64,000 nucleotides of DNA from UBA1876 sp003446665 (GCA_040616305.1 CP159918.1:1736001-1800000); one strand, 5' to 3'. Positions 16,575 through 26,080 are shown, counted from the first letter of the stretch. Program-made: numbers and translations. Notes: a model not told the origin generated them from the sequence alone.

Positions 16575-17681
16575 ATGTGGAGAGGCCGACTACCCAGGCA
16601 TATACTCGAAGTAGCGCACCGAAGCTATGTAGCCCGGGATAAAAGCCTGTTGCACGAAAACAGCGACAAGCGCCTTATAGATTGCGGGCTCGGAACAAAC
16701 CCACTGGGTTTTCCCCCCTCGCTCCGGAACGTGCTTGAGGGTGTCGCCGAAATGGCGATCTGTGAATACCCCTCGCCGACGGCGGAAGCGCTTCGAAAAG
16801 CCATAGCTGATTATATCGGGATTTCAGGCATTGATGAGGGCTCTGTACTTGTAGGCCACGGTTCCATCGATATTCTCATCACCCTCATCCGTCTGCTCCT
16901 TCCGCCCGGTTCGCTCCTTTCCGGCATCTGCCCGCAGTTTACGGATGTTCCAATCCAGGCCATGCTGAACAGCGTTCGGTACCACCCCGTTGTGCTAAAG
17001 GCACCCCTATATTCCGCGGGGGAAAAAGAATGGATGAGGGCCGTCAACATCAGACCCCACGTTCTTTACATAGACCGCCCGCACAATCCTACGGGACAAT
17101 TCCTCCCCCTTGCGGACCTCAAAAACATAATAAGCGAATGCCTGAACCGGGGATGCTGGGTTATAGTCGACGAGGCCTATGGAGACTATCTTCCAATGGA
17201 GGAATCAGCCCTTAACATCGACTACCCCAATTGTATCGTCACGAGGGGGTTCTCCAAGGCCTGGGGACTCGCCGGACTGCGCATCGGATATGGAGTCATA
17301 AGGGACCCGGAGCTACTGGAAATATTTTCTCGTCTGCAACCGCCCTTTTCTGTAAACACCATTGCGGAAACCTGCGCCGCCGTGGTTTTGAAAGACAGGC
17401 CCTTCCTTGAAAGAACAAGAAAATACGTCAGGGAAAGCAAAAAGGCACTTCTCGGAATTTTGGGTAAAAAAGAGAAATTAGAAGTGGCGGACACTCATCC
17501 CGACACTCCAATATTTCTTTTGTCGCAGCGAAAGGGGAACCTCCATGAACGCCTTGCCGTGGAGGGCATATCAAGCGAACCGGGCAGAGGTTACCTTCAC
17601 CTAGGCGAAAATTCCGTGAGACTGCGAGTCCCTCCTGAAAACCAGCTGCAAGAGGCCTTGAATCGATTCAGGAACCTTTAG
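16575..17681 (+). CDS. PLP-dependent aminotransferase, CobD/HisC-like
   Basis: 368 aa, fold-type I aminotransferase. The PLP-binding lysine lies in TRGFSKAWGLAGLRIGYG; DRPHNPTGQFL and VIVDEAYGDYL are the Asn and Asp/Tyr cofactor motifs; RLRVPPE near the end holds the carboxylate-binding Arg. Closest families are L-threonine-O-3-phosphate decarboxylase (CobD, B12 side chain) and histidinol-phosphate aminotransferase. The N-terminal DCGLGTNPLGFPPSL leans towards the CobD-like group, but no cobamide genes are adjacent. An AGGGGG site precedes the ATG. It overlaps the convergent GAF/GGDEF gene by 14 bases. Confidence 0.8.
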   Translation: MWRGRLPRHILEVAHRSYVARDKSLLHENSDKRLIDCGLGTNPLGFPPSLRNVLEGVAEMAICEYPSPTAEALRKAIADYIGISGIDEGSVLVGHGSIDILITLIRLLLPPGSLLSGICPQFTDVPIQAMLNSVRYHPVVLKAPLYSAGEKEWMRAVNIRPHVLYIDRPHNPTGQFLPLADLKNIISECLNRGCWVIVDEAYGDYLPMEESALNIDYPNCIVTRGFSKAWGLAGLRIGYGVIRDPELLEIFSRLQPPFSVNTIAETCAAVVLKDRPFLERTRKYVRESKKALLGILGKKEKLEVADTHPDTPIFLLSQRKGNLHERLAVEGISSEPGRGYLHLGENSVRLRVPPENQLQEALNRFRNL

Positions 17682-19044
17682 TTCCCGTTCGGTCAGTGCC
17701 GCTTGAGAGTCCAACGCCGGCGAGAAAGTCTTCCGGTTTGAAAAGGCCTTCATGGAAAAGGGCAACTTCCGTTTTTACATCAAGAGACAAGCCCGGAACA
17801 GGCGAAAGGGTTTTTAGACACTCCCTGAGCCTCTCTGCGACAACCTCTGCCCCTTCCAGGGGTGTATGGGGCATAATAAGCAGGATCGAATCGTCGAGGC
17901 GGCCGGCAATATCCACGTTCCGGACACTCCCCAAAATCTGCCTGGCGATAACCTTGAGCGTTTCGTCGCAGATCTTTGAACCGCCTTTTTTCGTCAAATC
18001 TTTAATGTTAGACACTCTCAGGACCACGAAAGAAAGGGGATATTCGTATCTTTTGGCACGATCCGTTTCTGTGGAGAAAATACCCTTCAGCATAGACGAG
18101 GCATACAACCCGGTTACGGGGTCCCTGGGATACAGGCTTGCTATGCCTTCAACGGCCCTGTTTCTTTCGAAAAGCGATACCATGATGGGCCAGAAGGTTT
18201 TTAGCACCTCCCCGTTGATTCTGGCAAAGCCTCCGCTTCTTTTTGAAAGGCTGACAAGCACCACAGGAGTTTTGCCCGTCAAGAGAACTCCCGCCGATAG
18301 TGAACCAATGCCGGCGGCTTTCATGAAGCTCTTCCATTTCCCTGCGTTCTCTTTCCAGGGGATAGTCCATCGGTTTCCTTCCGAGATTTCCAGTTCCCCG
18401 AAAGCATAAGGCACAGGGCCATCAGTAGTCTCTGCCATTGCATGCGCGAAGGCCAGCAGCGATTTCGAAGAACTGCTTCCCAACGTGTCTTTCGCCTCGT
18501 CGACGGAAAGCATCCACCTTCCCTGTGCTTCGTCCCAGAGGAAAACACCGTTCCAGTCTATGTCGAGGAGAGTAATCGTTTCTTTGAGAATTTCTTTGAT
18601 CAGGTCCCTCGCCTCGTACAATTCCATCATCTCGAGGATTTTATCGCGAATTTCAAAGAGACGGCGGTTTAACAACTGTTCCGTGCGGTCTTCGAAAACC
18701 GCGAAAAAACGGCCCGTTCCATCGCAGCGACAAGTGCAGACAATCTCCTTTTCACCTGGAATAATATCCCAACTATTTCTGCTCCAGCCTTCCTTTTCCA
18801 GGGCTTTTCGGAGAGGCACCAGATCCAGGGGGTAAACTTTCCCCTGGAAAAGCTCTTCCACGGGAACCGCCCTTTCCGGGCAGGATATGTCAAAAAGCCG
18901 GCAAAATTGTTCACCGACCGCTTCAACCGTAATATCCCCTTCATCGAAACGCCCTGCCAACATGGGCAGCTCCAATTGCTCCGGCAATGTTTCAAACATT
19001 TTACGCAAACCCTGTTCCTCGAGCCACCCGATAACGTCTGGCAT
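17668..19044 (-). CDS. GAF domain protein with degenerate GGDEF domain
   Basis: 458 aa from the ATG at 19044 (AGAGGTG at good spacing); the frame stays open further upstream only because it runs antisense to the SYLF gene. Residues about 20-150 are unassigned (PAS-like), about 150-290 look like GAF, and the last 170 match a diguanylate cyclase fold (DPVTGLYASSMLKGIF, YPLSFVVLRVSNIKDL). The GGDEF signature is replaced by AGRLDDSILL, so cyclase activity is doubtful and the domain may instead sense GTP or c-di-GMP. No signal peptide is apparent, so probably cytoplasmic. Confidence 0.72.
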   Translation of the reverse strand: MPDVIGWLEEQGLRKMFETLPEQLELPMLAGRFDEGDITVEAVGEQFCRLFDISCPERAVPVEELFQGKVYPLDLVPLRKALEKEGWSRNSWDIIPGEKEIVCTCRCDGTGRFFAVFEDRTEQLLNRRLFEIRDKILEMMELYEARDLIKEILKETITLLDIDWNGVFLWDEAQGRWMLSVDEAKDTLGSSSSKSLLAFAHAMAETTDGPVPYAFGELEISEGNRWTIPWKENAGKWKSFMKAAGIGSLSAGVLLTGKTPVVLVSLSKRSGGFARINGEVLKTFWPIMVSLFERNRAVEGIASLYPRDPVTGLYASSMLKGIFSTETDRAKRYEYPLSFVVLRVSNIKDLTKKGGSKICDETLKVIARQILGSVRNVDIAGRLDDSILLIMPHTPLEGAEVVAERLRECLKTLSPVPGLSLDVKTEVALFHEGLFKPEDFLAGVGLSSGTDRTGTKGS

Positions 19045-19123
19045 GACTTTCACCTCTTTTTCTACTCTCGTCACATTGCCCATGTGATAAACTTTATATG
19101 AATCAGTATAAGGAGTGATCCCA

Positions 19124-19831
19124 ATGGGTACAAGCAAAATGTTTTTACGAAATCTCATGGCCGTGTCTATCGTAGTAGGGCTTTTAGCGTTTTGGTCCAC
19201 ACCGGCCCTGGCCAGTGCCACGCCCCAGGAGCGAATAGACAAAGCCATATCAATACTCAGGGAAATGGCTTCCGAGGAAGATTCATGGCGCATGGGCAAG
19301 CTTCTTTCCGATGCCAGGGGAGTTGCCGTTTTCCCCTCGGTAATCAAGGTGGGCCTTATGCTCGGCGGGCAACACGGCGACGGTTTCATGTTGCTGCGGG
19401 ACCCTTCGTCCGGGAGGTGGTCTGGTCCCAATTTCGTTTCGATAAGCGGTGCTTCCTTTGGCCTCCAGATAGGGGTCCAGTCCATAGGCCTGGTGCTGGT
19501 GATAACCAACGACGAAGGAGTCAAGGGTTTCATGGCCGACCAGGTAAAGCTCAGCGGAGATTTATCCGTGGCTGCAGGTCCCGTGGGGCGCCATACTGAG
19601 GCCGGGACCGATACCCGGTTTGAGGCCTCCATCTACAGCTATACCATAGCCAAGGGGCTTTTCGCCGGCATGAGCCTGGAAGGAGCGGTGGTCCGCGTGG
19701 ACAGGAACGCCAACGCCGCTTACTGGGGGGGCCCTGTGACTGCTCCGGAGGCATTGAAACGACCTGCGTCGGACAGCCGGATTCTTCCGGTTCTCCGGGA
19801 ACTCGAAAATATCATGACAAAAACACAGTAA
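19124..19831 (+). CDS. Exported SYLF-domain lipid-binding protein (Ysc84 family)
   Basis: 235 aa with a signal peptide (LMAVSIVVGLLAFWSTPALA) and a SYLF/Ysc84 domain: LLSDARGVAVFPSVIKVGLMLGGQHGDG, then PNFVSISGASFGLQIGVQS, and a tail YTIAKGLFAGMSLEGAVV. In this family the domain binds phosphoinositides or other lipids. The start at 19124 is fixed by AAGGAG 9 bases before. The following esterase-like gene begins 14 bases after its stop and is probably cotranscribed. Confidence 0.88.
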   Translation: MGTSKMFLRNLMAVSIVVGLLAFWSTPALASATPQERIDKAISILREMASEEDSWRMGKLLSDARGVAVFPSVIKVGLMLGGQHGDGFMLLRDPSSGRWSGPNFVSISGASFGLQIGVQSIGLVLVITNDEGVKGFMADQVKLSGDLSVAAGPVGRHTEAGTDTRFEASIYSYTIAKGLFAGMSLEGAVVRVDRNANAAYWGGPVTAPEALKRPASDSRILPVLRELENIMTKTQ

Positions 19832-19845
19832 GGACTTTTCTAGGA

Positions 19846-20700
19846 ATGGGCGAAACCATAAGTGAACACCGCGTTCGTGGACATTTCGGAGACGAAAGCG
19901 TCAGGGTTTGTGTCTTGAACCCCCGAAACAGTTCGATGGAAGCTCCCCTGGTGATACTGTTGCACGGGGTTCATGGTTGTGCGGACATGTCCATCGAAAA
20001 CAAGTACGGCCGTCTCGCAAGAATGCTCAACTCCCTGGGGGCTGTAGCGGTAACTATAGAGACAAGCCGACTCCGGCGGGATCGTGAAACCTTCGGAGAC
20101 GACCGTGAAAGTTGGGCTTGGGCGGCTTTTAGAGGAAAAACTTTCGCCGACGATCACGCAGACGTCCTTGAAGGACTTTGTTTCGCCCATTCGCTTTACC
20201 CTGATAAAGCCACTTGGATCTGGGGGTTCTCGCTGGGCGGGATACACGCCGTTACGGCAGCAGGTGGTTGTTCGGGGACAGTCCTGAAGGCTTTCAAAAA
20301 AATTGTGCCAAAACCCGATTTCCCCATCAAGGGGATCATAACCAGCGGAAGTGGAGACAGCCTTCGCCCTGAAGCGGAAGATTCCCTCAATCTCCCTATA
20401 CTTGACTCCTTGCCCCCTGTAAAAATCCTGCACGAGGCGGCAGGGCGGATTTCGGCGGAATTTTTCGTTTCCTTCCGAGGCAGTATGGATGAAACCTTTT
20501 CCGAGGCCGCCTGCAGGAGAATAGTCGAACTCGCTCCGCTCCCGGAGGAACGAAAGATCTTTCAGACGATAGAAGGTGCAGACCATGCCTTCCGCACCAT
20601 TTACGGTCTCTCTTCAACCCAGCCACTCGAACAGATGACAGACCGCCTGGCACCTTTACTGCACCCAGGGCCAACCCGCCTCGATACCGAAATATCCTAA
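19846..20700 (+). CDS. Alpha/beta-hydrolase, dienelactone hydrolase-like
   Basis: 284 aa. The fold is seen from APLVILLHGVHGC (oxyanion strand), nucleophile elbow WGFSLGGIHAV, acid region RGSMDETF and histidine EGADHAF. No signal peptide, so cytoplasmic. Substrate unknown. It follows the SYLF gene closely. The last 45 bases overlap the end of the convergent prepilin peptidase gene. Confidence 0.78.
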   Translation: MGETISEHRVRGHFGDESVRVCVLNPRNSSMEAPLVILLHGVHGCADMSIENKYGRLARMLNSLGAVAVTIETSRLRRDRETFGDDRESWAWAAFRGKTFADDHADVLEGLCFAHSLYPDKATWIWGFSLGGIHAVTAAGGCSGTVLKAFKKIVPKPDFPIKGIITSGSGDSLRPEAEDSLNLPILDSLPPVKILHEAAGRISAEFFVSFRGSMDETFSEAACRRIVELAPLPEERKIFQTIEGADHAFRTIYGLSSTQPLEQMTDRLAPLLHPGPTRLDTEIS

Positions 20701-21468
20701 AACCGCCGGGCCCGCCAAAAGGGCTACCACGCCGCCAAGGGCCAGGAAGGGGACCAGGGGAAGAGCCTGTTTCCGGGTAACCCTTTTCGATAAAAGAAGT
20801 ACCAGGGCTGTCAAACCACCGATCATAAGGCCGAAATAGATCCCGACTACGGCCAGTTTCCATCCGAGCGCGGCACCCATCGCGCCGGTCAGGCCGGCAT
20901 CTCCCCATCCCATGCCGCCTTTGCTTACAAGTATAACCGCCGCAATAAAGCCAAAACCGAGCGCCGCTCCCGCCAGACCATCCAAAATAGCTTGCGTCCC
21001 ACCGGCAAAACGCATCAAAAAAACCATGGCCCCGGGAATCCAGGCATAAAAATCGTAGACATACCCGGAATAAATATCAGTCAGGGAATTCAGCAACAAC
21101 CCATATCCCAGGACAAACCCCGCGCAGGAAGCCCATGAAAGACCCCACTTCCATGCAATGGCCGCCCCGATGCATGCGCCGGCCACTTCGACCATGAAAT
21201 AACCTGCTGAAAAAGCATTGCCGCAATACCTGCATCTGCCGCCAAGCCACAGGTAAGAAAACAGGGGGATCAAATCGGGAAGCCTCAAAACTTGTCGGCA
21301 TTCTTCGCACCGGGAACGCTCCGCCCCCCACCAGGACCTTCCATGGATGGTCCTCAGCGCGACCACATTGATGAAAGAAGCCATGCATGCTCCCAGGTAT
21401 CCGCTCAAAAGAATCCATAAAAACTTCACCAGGCCACCCCCGATTTCCGGTACGACAAATGGTTTCAT
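20656..21468 (-). CDS. Type IV prepilin peptidase (A24 family)
   Basis: 270 aa polytopic membrane protease that cleaves, and usually N-methylates, type IV prepilins. Domain order is standard: an N-terminal segment with the zinc-type tetracysteine motif (CEEC and CRYC), then helices carrying the catalytic aspartates in LTDIYSGYVYD and GGMGWGDAGLTGAMGA. No pilus genes are adjacent. It starts at ATG 21468; an in-frame GTG 12 codons on has a plausible GGGGGTGG site and is an alternative. The end overlaps the convergent hydrolase gene by 45 bases. Confidence 0.9.
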   Translation of the reverse strand: MKPFVVPEIGGGLVKFLWILLSGYLGACMASFINVVALRTIHGRSWWGAERSRCEECRQVLRLPDLIPLFSYLWLGGRCRYCGNAFSAGYFMVEVAGACIGAAIAWKWGLSWASCAGFVLGYGLLLNSLTDIYSGYVYDFYAWIPGAMVFLMRFAGGTQAILDGLAGAALGFGFIAAVILVSKGGMGWGDAGLTGAMGAALGWKLAVVGIYFGLMIGGLTALVLLLSKRVTRKQALPLVPFLALGGVVALLAGPAVLGYFGIEAGWPWVQ

Positions 21469-21566
21469 TTTACCTCAAGGCAGAAGGAGTTACTCTTTTC
21501 GAAGGTCGTTCAACATGATAATATATTATTGCGCATAACTAAAAAAGCGTCAGGAGGTGGCGGACG

Positions 21567-22028
21567 ATGCCCCGAAAGATACTCGTAGCGGTCGACCTGA
21601 GCCGCATGGGAGAGCAGGTCGTCGATTACGGTTTGAACCTTGCGGAGCGCCTGGATGTCAGCGTCAGTTTCCTGCACGTGCTTCCTCACCCCTATCTTTT
21701 CAAGGGCTATGAACCCTGGATCCCCAGGGAAGGGATAGATCAGGAAGTTTCGGAGGTCGTTAGAAAGCGGCTTCTTTATTATATCCGGAAGTCCGAGGGG
21801 AAAAATCCCGGGCTGCAGCACGTGGAACACGACGTATATGTTCTTGAGGGGAATCCCGGAGACATCATCATACGCTTTGCCAGAGAGCACGATTACAATC
21901 TCATAGTTACGGGATACCGTGGACACAGCACTATCGAGCGCCTGGTAGTGGGCAGCACGGCTTCTACTGTCGCCCGTTACGCGCATTGTTCCGTCCTTAT
22001 CTATCGTCCGGGATCGGAACTGTCATAA
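21567..22028 (+). CDS. Universal stress protein, UspA family
   Basis: 153 aa, single Usp domain. KILVAVDLS opens the fold and the ATP-binding motif GYRGHSTIERLVVGSTAST (Gly-2x-Gly-9x-Gly-Ser/Thr) closes it, so the ATP-binding branch. GGAGGTGG precedes the ATG. Confidence 0.9.
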   Translation: MPRKILVAVDLSRMGEQVVDYGLNLAERLDVSVSFLHVLPHPYLFKGYEPWIPREGIDQEVSEVVRKRLLYYIRKSEGKNPGLQHVEHDVYVLEGNPGDIIIRFAREHDYNLIVTGYRGHSTIERLVVGSTASTVARYAHCSVLIYRPGSELS

Positions 22029-22211
22029 AGAAAGGCCGGCAAGGCACACGGATCCGGGGTTAAAACAGGACGGCCCGATGAAAAATTACAGGATGAAGGG
22101 CAAGCATTTAGTCCGCCAGATTGACTCTTGAGAAAGCACCAGGTAACGCGCTGGCGCGTCGGATGAAAATGCATCTCGCCGCCGAGGTTCACAATTTTCG
22201 GTCGACGACGT

Positions 22212-22241
22212 AAAAGGCTGGGGCATGCAATTGCCCCAGCC
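22212..22241 (-). terminator. Terminator of the 147-aa gene
   Basis: An inverted repeat GGCTGGGGCA / TGCCCCAGCC followed on the minus strand by TTTTAC, 28 bases past the stop. Confidence 0.75.
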
Positions 22242-22268
22242 TTGTTGATTTTGGTTACTGTTTCTTCA

Positions 22269-22712
22269 TCAATAGATCAGCTTGCTTCCTCCGCCGCCTT
22301 TTCCCTTGTTCAATTTGTCGAGCTGTTCCAGGATAGCAGGTGAAGCGATATCTATCTTCGGTTTCGACGCCTGTTGCTCTTTTTGCATCATTTCCTGGAG
22401 TTTCCTTTCGTATTCTTCCATCGCCCTGGTGATCTGCTCCACGTCGCCTTTTATCCACTGAAGGATACTGTCAGCTATGGCCTGCACTACCTCTTCCGAG
22501 GGCAACTCTGAAATAGCCCCGAGTTCTTTCAGGATCCGATGCTCCTCACGGACCGATTCGATGATATCTTCATCCTCGATGAGCCCTTTTTTGTACAGGG
22601 CGCGCGTGATGATGTTGAGTTTCGTCTTCTGGTTCTCGTCACTGTAAGCGAGACTGTCCATCCGCGCAACCAGAATGGACAAAAGCTCATCAAGGCTTAT
22701 TTGTCTTTGCAT
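22269..22712 (-). CDS. Unrecognised helical protein, 147 aa
   Basis: I do not recognise the family. The chain is charged and mostly helical: a start ISLDELLSILVARMDSLAY, a heptad-like segment AMEEYERKLQEMMQKEQQ (coiled coil, about 95-115), and a flexible GKGGGG tail. No signal peptide or membrane span. A strong AAGGAGG site and a dedicated terminator support a real single-gene unit. It is divergent from the YitT-like gene, 127 bases away. Confidence 0.7.
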   Translation of the reverse strand: MQRQISLDELLSILVARMDSLAYSDENQKTKLNIITRALYKKGLIEDEDIIESVREEHRILKELGAISELPSEEVVQAIADSILQWIKGDVEQITRAMEEYERKLQEMMQKEQQASKPKIDIASPAILEQLDKLNKGKGGGGSKLIY

Positions 22713-22838
22713 GTCAAGTTGCCTCCTTCTGTTGGAATCGGCCTACATTGTAACACGACTTTTTTGCTTGCCGGGCAGACTTGCTATGAACACATAAAGT
22801 CGTCTAGACTATGTCGTCTGGAAGGAGATGACGCAAAA

Positions 22839-23729
22839 ATGATGGTTGACGCCCTAAAGCGTGGTATTGCCGCGGCCCTCGCTGCTATCCGGCGTGAGGC
22901 GCCCGCCTTTTTGACGGTTACCTTCGGTACCATCGTGGTGGCCTTCGGCATCATGGCTTTGACAATCCCCTACCGTTTGCCCGATTCCGGGGTTTCGGGC
23001 ATCGCCGTACTCACCAATTATGCCTTCGGAATCTCGCCGGCCTGGGTCGTAGCAGGGGTAAACGCCGTGTTGCTTCTTTGGGGCCTCCGCGAGCTTTCAA
23101 TACGCTTTGTGGGATGGACCGTTTATTCCGTGTTTCTCCTATCTTTGCTTATGAAGCTTTTTGAAAACGTGCCTTATCCCGACCTCGACGAAATGCTCCT
23201 CGTCGCCATTCTGGCCGGCGTGGTGAAGGGCCTGGGCGGGGGACTGGTCTTGAGGGCGGGAAGCTCCCTTGGAGGGACCGACATCATAGTGATTGCTCTA
23301 CGCAAAAGGTACGGCATCGAAGTCGGGAAATTTACCTTTTACATAAATCTGGTTATCCTCTCGGTATCGGTGGCGGTGGTAGGGCTTGAAGGGGCGATTT
23401 ACGGGCTCGTCAGCATCTTCGCCAGTGGTCTTGTCATGGACAACGTGCTGCGCTCCTTCGACAGGAGAAGGCAGGTTTTCGTCATCAGCGACGAACCTGA
23501 AGCAGTCTCGTCTTTCATCACAAAGGAACTCCGGCGGGGAGCAACCATCCTGTACGGAGAAGGCGGATATACACACGCCACGCGGCGTGTCGTTTTCTGC
23601 CTGCTCACACCCCGACAGACAATGGAATTGAAACGTTTCCTCTCCAGCAAAGATCCGGGAGCCTTTATGGTTATTTCAGACGCTTCCGAAGTCGTAGGGA
23701 GAGGTTTTAAAAACTGGACAAGCCTCTGA
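22839..23729 (+). CDS. YitT family membrane protein (DUF161/DUF2179)
   Basis: 296 aa. Five or six transmembrane helices (MALTIPYRLPDSGVSGIAVL, AGVVKGLGGGLVLRAGSSLG are the conserved family loops) are followed by a small cytoplasmic DUF2179 domain from about 210 (QVFVISDEPEAVSSFITKE to MVISDASEVVGRGF). Function unknown; likely a small-molecule transporter or a regulator sensing a ligand through the tail. Start at the first of two ATGs after GGAAGGAG. Confidence 0.88.
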   Translation: MMVDALKRGIAAALAAIRREAPAFLTVTFGTIVVAFGIMALTIPYRLPDSGVSGIAVLTNYAFGISPAWVVAGVNAVLLLWGLRELSIRFVGWTVYSVFLLSLLMKLFENVPYPDLDEMLLVAILAGVVKGLGGGLVLRAGSSLGGTDIIVIALRKRYGIEVGKFTFYINLVILSVSVAVVGLEGAIYGLVSIFASGLVMDNVLRSFDRRRQVFVISDEPEAVSSFITKELRRGATILYGEGGYTHATRRVVFCLLTPRQTMELKRFLSSKDPGAFMVISDASEVVGRGFKNWTSL

Positions 23730-23777
23730 AACCCACAGTGGCAAAAGCATTGCCAGGCCGCCAAAAATTAAAGGAGC

Positions 23778-24791
23778 CTACCTGAGCTCTTCGCTCCATT
23801 TGTTTACCGTTTCAGGATCCTTTCTCAGGATGCGCCCTAACCCGACAAGGTCGCAAATTCCCTCGCGAAGCAGGTTCTCCGCCGTTTCCGCATCTTTGAT
23901 GCCGCCCGTGCAAATTACGGGGACACTGCCTGCGACTTCCTTGATGGCCTCGGCATAAGGAGCGAAATAGGCGTTGCCGGTTCCCTCAAAACCACACAGG
24001 TTGCCCGACAAATCCAGCAGGGACACCTTTTTGGCTGCAAGCTCCCGGGCAACCCATTTCGACTCTTCTACAGTCAGACCTGCAGGAGTTTTTTGAGGCA
24101 TCGTATCGGCCACGCCAAGTCTCACGGCAACCGGGTTTTCCCGGGGGATACTGTCGCGGACCGCCTCGTAAATTTCAAAAAGCAGTCTCGCCCTGTTTTT
24201 TATCTCGCCACCATAACGGTCTGAGCGGTGATTCGTCAGCGGGCTTAAAAATTGACCTATGAGAAAACCGTGACACCCATGGATCTCGACTCCCGGATAC
24301 CCCGCCCGCATGGCTAATTTCGCGGCCTCCGCAAACTGTACTGTTACGGCTTCTATCTCCTTGATTGCCATGGCCCTGGGCATCACATAGAGATGGCAGT
24401 AAGGATGCCTTATCGGGGAAGGGCCATAAGGGATGAAATTGCCGTCGAGCATTTCCTCGTCGTTTATCAAAGACCCGGCGTGGTTCAGTTGTATAAAAGC
24501 TGGACAATCGGCGGAAGCGTAAACCTCGTATAGCTTTCGCTGGTAAGGGATAACTTCCTCTCTGTCCAGAAGAGGCTGCCGGATTCGCGTTCTCCCATCC
24601 TTGTGGACAGCATGATGTTCGACCACGGAGAGGCCTACGCCGCTTTCGGCTATCAGTGCATGGGCTGCAAGCGTGTCGGCCGTGGGCAAACCTTCCCTTG
24701 TTGACGTCCCGGTAGCGACGGGCGCCGCAACAACCCTGTTTTCCAGTCTTACCGGGCCTATTTCCAGAGGTTCGAAGAGCAAATTCTTCAT
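23778..24791 (-). CDS. Old Yellow Enzyme family NADH:flavin oxidoreductase
   Basis: 337 aa, single FMN-binding TIM barrel without the C-terminal FAD/NAD domains of the larger 2,4-dienoyl-CoA reductases. The catalytic and FMN residues fit: LENRVVAAPVATG, FIQLNHAGS, HGCHGFLIGQFLSPLTNHRSD and CTGGIKDAE. It reduces activated double bonds of enones. GGGAGGAG precedes the ATG. Confidence 0.88.
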   Translation of the reverse strand: MKNLLFEPLEIGPVRLENRVVAAPVATGTSTREGLPTADTLAAHALIAESGVGLSVVEHHAVHKDGRTRIRQPLLDREEVIPYQRKLYEVYASADCPAFIQLNHAGSLINDEEMLDGNFIPYGPSPIRHPYCHLYVMPRAMAIKEIEAVTVQFAEAAKLAMRAGYPGVEIHGCHGFLIGQFLSPLTNHRSDRYGGEIKNRARLLFEIYEAVRDSIPRENPVAVRLGVADTMPQKTPAGLTVEESKWVARELAAKKVSLLDLSGNLCGFEGTGNAYFAPYAEAIKEVAGSVPVICTGGIKDAETAENLLREGICDLVGLGRILRKDPETVNKWSEELR

Positions 24792-24820
24792 TTTGACAAA
24801 TCTCCTCCCGTACAGCTTTG

Positions 24821-25915
24821 CTATACGTTGAAGCGAATTTCCAGGATATCGCCGTCAGTGACGACATAATCACGCCCTTCAAGGCGAAGGAGCCCTCTTT
24901 CCCTGCACCTTGCCATGGAAAACCCTTCCCGTCTGAAATCGTCGTAATGCACGACCTGGGCCCTTATAAACCCTCTGGCCAGGTCGGTATGTATGGTCCC
25001 TGCGGCCTCCAGGGCGGTGGATCCCTCCCGAAGGGTCCAGGCCCTGACTTCGTCCTTGCCTACGGTGAAAAAGCACATGAGTCCCAGCTGGTCGAAAGCA
25101 GCTGAAATCAGGCGTTCGCGCCCTGGTTCGGGTATTCCCAGCTCTTCCATAAGCTCGCGTTGGGACTCGGTGTCGAGGTCGACAAGATCCATCTCCATAC
25201 GCCCGAAGATCCTGACGACCCTTAGCCCCCTGGCCGAGGCTAGTTCATTTAATCGGTCATATAAGGGTATGGAATCCTCTCCCGTTTGGGTCTCGTCGCA
25301 ATTCAAAACTATAAGCTCGGGCTTGAAAGTAAGGAAGGAAAATCCCCTGAGGGCCTTTTCTTCCTCTTCTTTCAGTTCCAGCTCCCTGAGAGGTTTTTCT
25401 TCCAGAAGGTGTGACCTGCATCTTTCCAGAAGCTCCTTTTCCTTTTGTTCCTCCTGCTGGAGACGTTTTTTCTCGCTCAGGCGGCCAAGACGGTTTTCGA
25501 TTACCCCGAGATCCCGGAAAACCAGCTCCATTTCCACAATCTCCCAATCCCTTACGGGATTTACCGATTCTTCGGGATGTGGAACATCTGGATTATCGAA
25601 ACACCGAATGACATGAATGAGGGCATCGCTGTCGGCCACAAAAGAAAGAAAGGCGTTACCGAGGCCCGCCCCCTTGCTCGCGTCCTTTGACAAACCGGCA
25701 AGGTCGACGAACTCCACTGTTGCCGGAACCCGTTTTTTCGGCTCATATACATCGACCAAGGACTCGAATCTTTCGTCCGGGACTTCTACTACCGCACGGT
25801 TGGGATCGGTCTTTCCGCCCGCATAGGACTTGACCTCCGCGCCCGCGCGGGTTATTACATTGAAAATCGTGGTTTTCCCTGCCAGGGGAAGTCCTATGAT
25901 GCCGCATCTCAACAT
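24821..25915 (-). CDS. ychF: Ribosome-associated ATPase/GTPase YchF (OLA1)
   Basis: 364 aa, full length. G1 GLPLAGKT (8-15), switch region VEFVDLAGLSKDASKGAGLG, then a coiled-coil insertion (about 140-200) and C-terminal TGS domain (FFTVGKDEVRAWTLREGSTA to DYVVTDGDILEIRFNV). The G4 position reads NCDE instead of NKxD, as in the family, which prefers ATP. Binds ribosomes and responds to stress. Confidence 0.94.
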   Translation of the reverse strand: MLRCGIIGLPLAGKTTIFNVITRAGAEVKSYAGGKTDPNRAVVEVPDERFESLVDVYEPKKRVPATVEFVDLAGLSKDASKGAGLGNAFLSFVADSDALIHVIRCFDNPDVPHPEESVNPVRDWEIVEMELVFRDLGVIENRLGRLSEKKRLQQEEQKEKELLERCRSHLLEEKPLRELELKEEEEKALRGFSFLTFKPELIVLNCDETQTGEDSIPLYDRLNELASARGLRVVRIFGRMEMDLVDLDTESQRELMEELGIPEPGRERLISAAFDQLGLMCFFTVGKDEVRAWTLREGSTALEAAGTIHTDLARGFIRAQVVHYDDFRREGFSMARCRERGLLRLEGRDYVVTDGDILEIRFNV

Positions 25916-26080
25916 AAAAGAGCACCCCGCAAAAACAAAAAAGAAGTTTCGTTACTTCTACATTGTACACTAGAGGCCTCTTTACACATATGTTCTCTTC
26001 AAATTCAGGTTTTCATGTATGATAAATTTAGAGTGTTGCAAGTTCGACTTTTGACACAAAAGGAAGAGAGGTGCCGTTTC

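Noticed and set aside
19045..19632. N-terminal extension of the GAF/GGDEF protein
   Set aside because: It is the complement of the SYLF gene and has no ribosome site; a good one stands before the ATG at 19044.
22539..22838. 100-codon N-terminal extension of the YitT-like protein
   Set aside because: It overlaps the divergent 147-aa gene; the ATG at 22839 after GGAAGGAG gives the normal family length.
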